Source: JANQEU01 sp965601455 (GTDB taxonomy: Bacteria; Bacteroidota; Bacteroidia; Cytophagales; Cyclobacteriaceae). From it: a stretch of DNA of 64,000 nt. The stretch spans positions 2,542,001-2,606,000 of the forward strand of contig OZ271831.1 in NCBI GenBank assembly GCA_965601455.1, given 5' to 3'. Numbering within the stretch: the stretch's first letter is position 1; each line of letters opens with the position of its first letter. Both the position numbers and the translations under genes were made by a program. Below the pieces are notes generated by a model. That model was not told the DNA's origin, did not search any database, and saw nothing but the letters and a program-made list of their open reading frames with translations. This document shows, one piece after another, positions 60,194 to 64,000 of this stretch.

Positions 60194-60201
60194 TAAGTTT
60201 G
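60194..60201 (+). promoter_or_regulatory. Bacteroidota -7 box upstream of pcm
   Basis: TAAGTTTG, a perfect TAnnTTTG, 27 bases upstream of the TTG at 60229. An in-frame TTG at 60199 lies inside this box, which argues for 60229 as the start of pcm. Confidence 0.45.
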
Positions 60202-60228
60202 CTACACAGGCGCAAGTTATTTATAAAA

Positions 60229-60882
60229 TTGGAAGACAGTTATAAAGCGAAAGGATTACGTCGGCAACTAGTCCGAGAAATTGAACGTAAAGGCATTCGC
60301 CACAAGGCTATTCTAAAAGCATTCCTTTCCGTACCACGTCATTATTTCTTTGACTCCGCCTTTATTGAGCACGCTTATGAAGACAAAGCATTTCCCATAG
60401 GCGAAGGGCAAACAATTTCACAACCGTATACTGTGGCCTTCCAAACTGAACTATTGGATCCCATGGCCGGAAAGAAAATACTTGAAATCGGAACTGGATC
60501 CGGTTACCAGGCTTGTATCTTATTGGAACTCGGAATGGAAGTACACTCTATTGAGTACAACAAAAAACTGTTTGACAGAACCAGAAGATTACTTCCAAGA
60601 ATGGGGTACAAACCGTTTTTTTACCACGGGGATGGATCGAAAGGCTTAAAAGAGCACGCACCATATGATGGGATTATTGTTACTGCGGGTGCTCCTACCA
60701 TTCCAACTGATCTAATGGGACAGTTGAAAGTGGATGGTCGTCTGGTCATACCGGTGGGGAACAAAAAGTCTCAAAAGATGATTCTGGTGCATAAAGCTTC
60801 GAAAGACAGTTTGATACAAAAAGAATTTGATGCTTTTAGTTTTGTGCCACTAAGAGGCGCCAAAGGCTGGGATGCAAAATAA
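60229..60882 (+). CDS. pcm: Protein-L-isoaspartate O-methyltransferase
   Basis: 217 residues from a TTG at 60229, matching the usual Bacteroidota N-terminus MEDSYKAKGLRRQLVREI; a TTG at 60199 is the alternative but sits in the promoter box. It methylates isoaspartyl residues in damaged proteins for repair. Seen: AYEDKAFPIGEGQTISQPYTVAFQTELL (substrate and pre-SAM region) and ILEIGTGSGYQACILLELG (SAM-binding motif I). IEYNKKLFDRTRRLL, YDGIIVTAGAP and GRLVIPVG follow. It is the first of three same-strand genes (pcm, thioesterase, unknown) with short gaps or overlaps. Confidence 0.94.
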   Translation: MEDSYKAKGLRRQLVREIERKGIRHKAILKAFLSVPRHYFFDSAFIEHAYEDKAFPIGEGQTISQPYTVAFQTELLDPMAGKKILEIGTGSGYQACILLELGMEVHSIEYNKKLFDRTRRLLPRMGYKPFFYHGDGSKGLKEHAPYDGIIVTAGAPTIPTDLMGQLKVDGRLVIPVGNKKSQKMILVHKASKDSLIQKEFDAFSFVPLRGAKGWDAK

Positions 60883-60897
60883 TAGGACTCAGAAAAA

Positions 60898-61428
60898 ATG
60901 AAGAAACCAAAGAATTGTAATGAATCTTACGTTACGATGACCGAATTGGTACTACCAAATGATACCAATACACTAAACAATTTAATGGGTGGTCGTCTTA
61001 TGCATTGGATGGACATCGCAGCCGCAGTAGCCGCCCAGAAACATTCCAATCGTATCGTTGTGACGGCATCCGTTGATAATATCTCTTTCAGTGAACCGAT
61101 TAATCTCGGGAATGTGGTTACCCTGAAGGCATTTGTAACACGTGCTTTTAATTCTTCTATGGAAGTGTACATTACCGTTACGGCAGAGGACATTCCTTCT
61201 GGTAAGAAAGTGCAAACCAACAGTGCCTTTTTTACATTCGTAGCAGTAGACCAATCCGGTCGTCCTATTGATGTGCCGGAGGCCATACCAGAAACAGGTC
61301 ACGAACAAGAACTGTTTGACGGAGCGCTGAGAAGGAGACAATTAAGGCTTATTCTCGCAAAGAGAATGCAGCCTGCAGATGCTACTGAACTGAAGTCGCT
61401 TTTTTTTAATGATGATGAAAATGAGTAA
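60898..61428 (+). CDS. Hotdog-fold acyl-CoA thioesterase
   Basis: 176 residues. The single hotdog domain carries MTELVLPNDTNTLNNLMGGRLMHWMDIAAAVAAQKHS (about 14-50), with the conserved Asn/Asp start of the long helix, then VVTASVDNISFSEPINLGNVVTLKAFVTRAFNSSMEV. This is the acyl-CoA hydrolase (YciA/BACH-like) pattern; it cleaves acyl-CoA to free acid and CoA. The chain-length preference is unknown. It starts 15 bases after pcm, and its last 20 bases overlap the next gene. Confidence 0.88.
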   Translation: MKKPKNCNESYVTMTELVLPNDTNTLNNLMGGRLMHWMDIAAAVAAQKHSNRIVVTASVDNISFSEPINLGNVVTLKAFVTRAFNSSMEVYITVTAEDIPSGKKVQTNSAFFTFVAVDQSGRPIDVPEAIPETGHEQELFDGALRRRQLRLILAKRMQPADATELKSLFFNDDENE

Positions 61429-61843
61429 CTCAAAACTGTCGATATCAAGAGAAAACTTACACCATCTGATTCATGAAGAACTGTTTCTGATTGATAATGA
61501 AGAATCCGATGTACAGGACCAGACTATAGACAAGCTATTAATTATCTCAGAACCGTTAGATCATTCCACTAAGGCAACACTAGGTAAAATTATTCAATCC
61601 ATACAGCTGACTGATGGCGATGTCCAAGTGGTTGAATCCTGGCCTGCTGACTATTCTAAATACCGGTCAGTTCTCATATTTGGCAACCATTCCAATGATG
61701 AGTATAAGGCTTTAAACCTCTATGAAGTTCAACAACTGGGCGGACAGCAGATCGTACGATCGGAGTCATTAACTGAACTGGATAAAGACAGGAATAAGAA
61801 ACTTAAACTATGGGGAGTTCTTAAAACCTGGTATAGTCTTTAA
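61409..61843 (+). CDS. Small cytoplasmic protein of unknown function
   Basis: 144 residues (140 if the ATG at 61421 is used, which overlaps the preceding TAA as ATGAGTAA). No signal peptide or membrane segment. Alternating strands and helices run KLLIISEPLDHSTKATLGKIIQSI, YRSVLIFGNHSNDEYKAL and a C-terminal KDRNKKLKLWGVLKTWY. The strand-helix pattern and the lysine/Trp-rich end faintly recall DNA polymerase III psi-like proteins, but I cannot support that name. It is the last gene of the pcm operon, convergent with the thioredoxin gene and sharing a TTAA double stop (61840-61843). Confidence 0.6.
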   Translation: MMMKMSNSKLSISRENLHHLIHEELFLIDNEESDVQDQTIDKLLIISEPLDHSTKATLGKIIQSIQLTDGDVQVVESWPADYSKYRSVLIFGNHSNDEYKALNLYEVQQLGGQQIVRSESLTELDKDRNKKLKLWGVLKTWYSL

Positions 61844-62955
61844 GATCCGAAAATCTCCTGAAGCTTATTCCTTAGAGAAGCTCCTCTGAGACCTTTTGCC
61901 ATAATCTTACCATCGGGATCTATTAAATAGGTCGCCGGGATAGCCGTAATGTTGTATTCCCTGGCAGCTGCAGAATTAAAGTACTGAAGATCCGACACAT
62001 GTTTCCAGACTAGCCCATCATCGTCAATAGCTTTCAACCATGCATCCCGTTTTCTATCCAAGGACACACCAAATATTTCGAAGTTTTCACCCTGATATTG
62101 GTTATACAGTCGTACTACGTTGGGATTTTCCATTCTACAAGGACGACACCATGCTGCCCAAAAGTCAATAAGGACATAATTTCCTTTCAAAGAACTAAGA
62201 CTAAGCTCTCCACCATCCGGTGTAGGAAGAGAAATATCCGGAGCATTTGCTCCAATTGCTAACTTTCTCATCGCCTCTATTTGACTTACAAGATCCTTTG
62301 TAAATGGATGATCAGGCAGGTTAGCATTATATGCTATGGCAATACTATCGGCGAAGGGAAATTCCTCTTCAATGCTGATATAATTAATCCCATACAATCC
62401 GGCAAGTCCAGGAACTGCATCTCTAATCATCCCTTTAAGATTATCATTATGCTTCCCGTTGAGGTAATAGTATTGCTCGTTGATCTCATTGATGGTATTA
62501 AAGTCACCTTTTGACCTGGCCATATTCGCTTCAGATGTAAGTAATTGTATATCACTTTGCCTTTTGAAGGCCAGGCTATCAAAAGCCATCATGGTGGCCG
62601 TTTCGGTAGATCCCGTCACAATTACCCGATCCCTGGGGTCCATCCCATCTGCCGAAATGACAATCTCAGTATCGTCAGGAGAAACAATCAAATTCGCATA
62701 CTGTCGACCAAAGAAATCAATTCTATAGAATTCAGATTTTTCTGCTTTCACGATAATTCTGAAATCTCCATTTGAATCAGGCTGAACTGAATCGATTGGA
62801 TTCATCCCCATATCACCAATCTGAAAGAGTGTCACATATCCTCCTTCAAAGGTGTTTTCAACATTTCCTCTCACCACTACACCTTGTTCCCCTTGACATG
62901 AGATTATAAAGGATGCCGCGAAAAATGCTAGTATTAACTGAATTTGTATTTTCAT
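61840..62955 (-). CDS. TlpA/ResA-type thioredoxin lipoprotein with DUF4369-like domain
   Basis: 371 residues. Lipobox FIISC (Cys20). The N-terminal DUF4369-like domain (about 25-120, VVVRGNVENTFEGGYVTLFQI...FYRIDFFGRQYANLIVSPDDTEI) is followed by a helical linker and a C-terminal thioredoxin fold (about 235-371) with the redox site WCRPC (Cys270, Cys273) and the cis-proline segment ITAIPATYLID. Such proteins reduce disulfides or assist cytochrome c maturation in the periplasm. The start ATG shares one base with the gatB stop (TAATG), so it is in the gatB operon. Confidence 0.9.
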   Translation of the reverse strand: MKIQIQLILAFFAASFIISCQGEQGVVVRGNVENTFEGGYVTLFQIGDMGMNPIDSVQPDSNGDFRIIVKAEKSEFYRIDFFGRQYANLIVSPDDTEIVISADGMDPRDRVIVTGSTETATMMAFDSLAFKRQSDIQLLTSEANMARSKGDFNTINEINEQYYYLNGKHNDNLKGMIRDAVPGLAGLYGINYISIEEEFPFADSIAIAYNANLPDHPFTKDLVSQIEAMRKLAIGANAPDISLPTPDGGELSLSSLKGNYVLIDFWAAWCRPCRMENPNVVRLYNQYQGENFEIFGVSLDRKRDAWLKAIDDDGLVWKHVSDLQYFNSAAAREYNITAIPATYLIDPDGKIMAKGLRGASLRNKLQEIFGS

Positions 62956-64000
62956 TATCTTCTACTTTCTAACGTATCTGTAATTAACTGGTTCGCTTCT
63001 TTGGGATTGACCTTGCCGGCAGAAACTTTCATTAGCTCTCCCATGAAAAGCCCGGTTAGGCCTTTCTTTCCATTGTGATAGGCTTTGACTTTATCCGGAA
63101 ATCGATCAAGAACTTCATCAACAAGCTGCTGTACATTGTCTTGACCCGTTTCATTGTCGAGATGAAGCTCAATAATCGCCTCACTTAACCCTATATCAGG
63201 ACTACCCAAAAGATGAGGAAAAAGTTTCTGGGAGGCGTTGTTTTTAGAAACCTTTCCTTCTTCTATAAGATCTATCAACTCAGCGAGTGTTTTTGGAGCA
63301 AGAGAGAAGGCGGTTATTTCAATTCCATTTTCTTTCAAAAAAGACTTGACCCTACCCATCATCCAGTTTGAAACCTTTTTGTAATTCGAAGTATGCTCAC
63401 ATACGTCAAGAAAGTATCTACAAAAAGCTTTATCTTCAGTCAGAACGGTCGCATCGTACTCTGGTAAGTCGTATTGCTTCATAAGCTTCTGCTTCAACTC
63501 ACCAGGTAAAGGTGGTAATTCATCCTTAATTTTCTGAATCCAGTCATCTGTCAATAACAAAGGGCTGAGATCAGGCTCCGTGAAATATCGATAATCATTC
63601 AATTCTTCCTTCGTCCTCATCTCCGAACTCATTAAAGTTTGGGGATCGTACGATCTTGTTTCGGATTTTATGATTTGCCCTGCCTCTAACAAATCTATCT
63701 GACGTTGAATTTCTACCTCTATGGCCTTTCGCACATTACGAATGGAATTCATGTTCTTAATTTCCACCTTACTGCCTAGTGGAGTACCGGGTTGGTGCAC
63801 TGAAACATTAGCATCGCACCTCAATGAACCCTCTTCCATATTTCCGTCACTTATTTCGAGGTAACGCACCAGTTTCCGGATCTCAGATAAAAACAATGCA
63901 GCCACTTCCGAGTTTGCAATTACAGGATCCGTTACAATCTCGATCAATGGTACCCCTGCCCTATTCAAATCTACTTTGGTATAATCCTCCCCCGGTTCAT
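62955..64000 (-). CDS. gatB: Asp-tRNA(Asn)/Glu-tRNA(Gln) amidotransferase subunit B, C-terminal part
   Basis: The frame continues to the window edge, where the codons read EPGEDYTKVDLNRAG, so about 348 C-terminal residues are present and the N-terminal 130 or so are missing. It transamidates misacylated Asp-tRNA(Asn) or Glu-tRNA(Gln), with ammonia from GatA. Seen: NRAGVPLIEIVTDP, EEGSLRCDANVSV, GSKVEIKNMNSIRNVRKAIEVEIQRQ, ETRSYDP, EELNDYRYFTEPDLSPL, then the helical YqeY-like tail domain ending TGLFMGELMKVSAGKVNPKEANQLI. A TTG at 63968 is an internal leucine, not a start. The stop overlaps the start of the thioredoxin gene. Confidence 0.96.
   Translation of the reverse strand, partial: EPGEDYTKVDLNRAGVPLIEIVTDPVIANSEVAALFLSEIRKLVRYLEISDGNMEEGSLRCDANVSVHQPGTPLGSKVEIKNMNSIRNVRKAIEVEIQRQIDLLEAGQIIKSETRSYDPQTLMSSEMRTKEELNDYRYFTEPDLSPLLLTDDWIQKIKDELPPLPGELKQKLMKQYDLPEYDATVLTEDKAFCRYFLDVCEHTSNYKKVSNWMMGRVKSFLKENGIEITAFSLAPKTLAELIDLIEEGKVSKNNASQKLFPHLLGSPDIGLSEAIIELHLDNETGQDNVQQLVDEVLDRFPDKVKAYHNGKKGLTGLFMGELMKVSAGKVNPKEANQLITDTLESRR

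Noticed and set aside
60927..61341. Two 119-codon antisense frames over the thioesterase gene
   Set aside because: Shadows of the hotdog coding sequence without domain or signal features.

Overview
The window looks like chromosomal DNA of a Bacteroidota bacterium, most likely a marine Cytophagales-type organism (inference). Support: perfect Bacteroidota -7 boxes (TAnnTTTG) upstream of several genes, almost no Shine-Dalgarno sequences, a type IX secretion (T9SS) C-terminal sorting domain on a giant surface protein, a TamL-type lipidated Omp85 protein, DUF1573 and DUF4369/TlpA-type proteins, MORN and LRR secreted proteins, a laminarinase-like GH16 lipoprotein, and housekeeping genes (ffh, gyrB, trpS, pgi, gatB, hemF, ribE, pcm) of Bacteroidota character. 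I see no rRNA, tRNA, CRISPR array, insertion sequence, integrase or phage gene. Genes are packed tightly, and many convergent pairs abut or overlap at their stop codons.

Layout. 1-4.5 kb: 3' end of a glycosyltransferase, PspC protein, OmpA-like/TPR lipoprotein, FMN-binding lipoprotein, pyruvate dehydrogenase beta. 4.5-12.6 kb: SRP Ffh, small secreted proteins, a short DnaE-type polymerase, Prc protease. 12.6-16.1 kb: ROK sugar kinase with a SemiSWEET transporter, an ECF sigma factor with a small membrane protein, and small membrane/TfoX proteins. 16-20 kb: GH16 lipoprotein, penicillin-acylase-like Ntn hydrolase, SGNH hydrolase.

19.9-30.4 kb holds the most unusual locus. A minus-strand operon encodes a TIGR03032/DUF4915-type protein, a 1909-residue T9SS-exported protein (14 D-x-D-G-D-type repeats, cadherin/CSPG-like repeats, sorting domain), a secreted caspase-like peptidase and a DUF4384 protein. 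The starts and stops are fused (ATGA, ATGA, TAAGATG). A small secreted protein with a glycine-rich tail lies just upstream. I propose this as a candidate undescribed surface-protein/protease system.

30.5-34.1 kb is a nitrogen-assimilation operon (ammonium transporter, outer-membrane barrel, type II glutamine synthetase). 34.5-43 kb: an orphan FtsX-type permease, a D-aminoacylase-like lipoprotein and glutaryl-CoA dehydrogenase, divergent from tryptophan 2,3-dioxygenase, a MORN-repeat protein and a CoA-binding protein. 43-64 kb is mostly housekeeping: LRR protein, gyrB, M1 peptidase, DUF1573 protein, trpS, phosphohexomutase, Ca/Na antiporter, pgi, TrmH methyltransferase, TamL, hemF, PAP2 phosphatase, riboflavin synthase, pcm, hotdog thioesterase, a small unknown protein, a TlpA-type thioredoxin lipoprotein and the 3' part of gatB.
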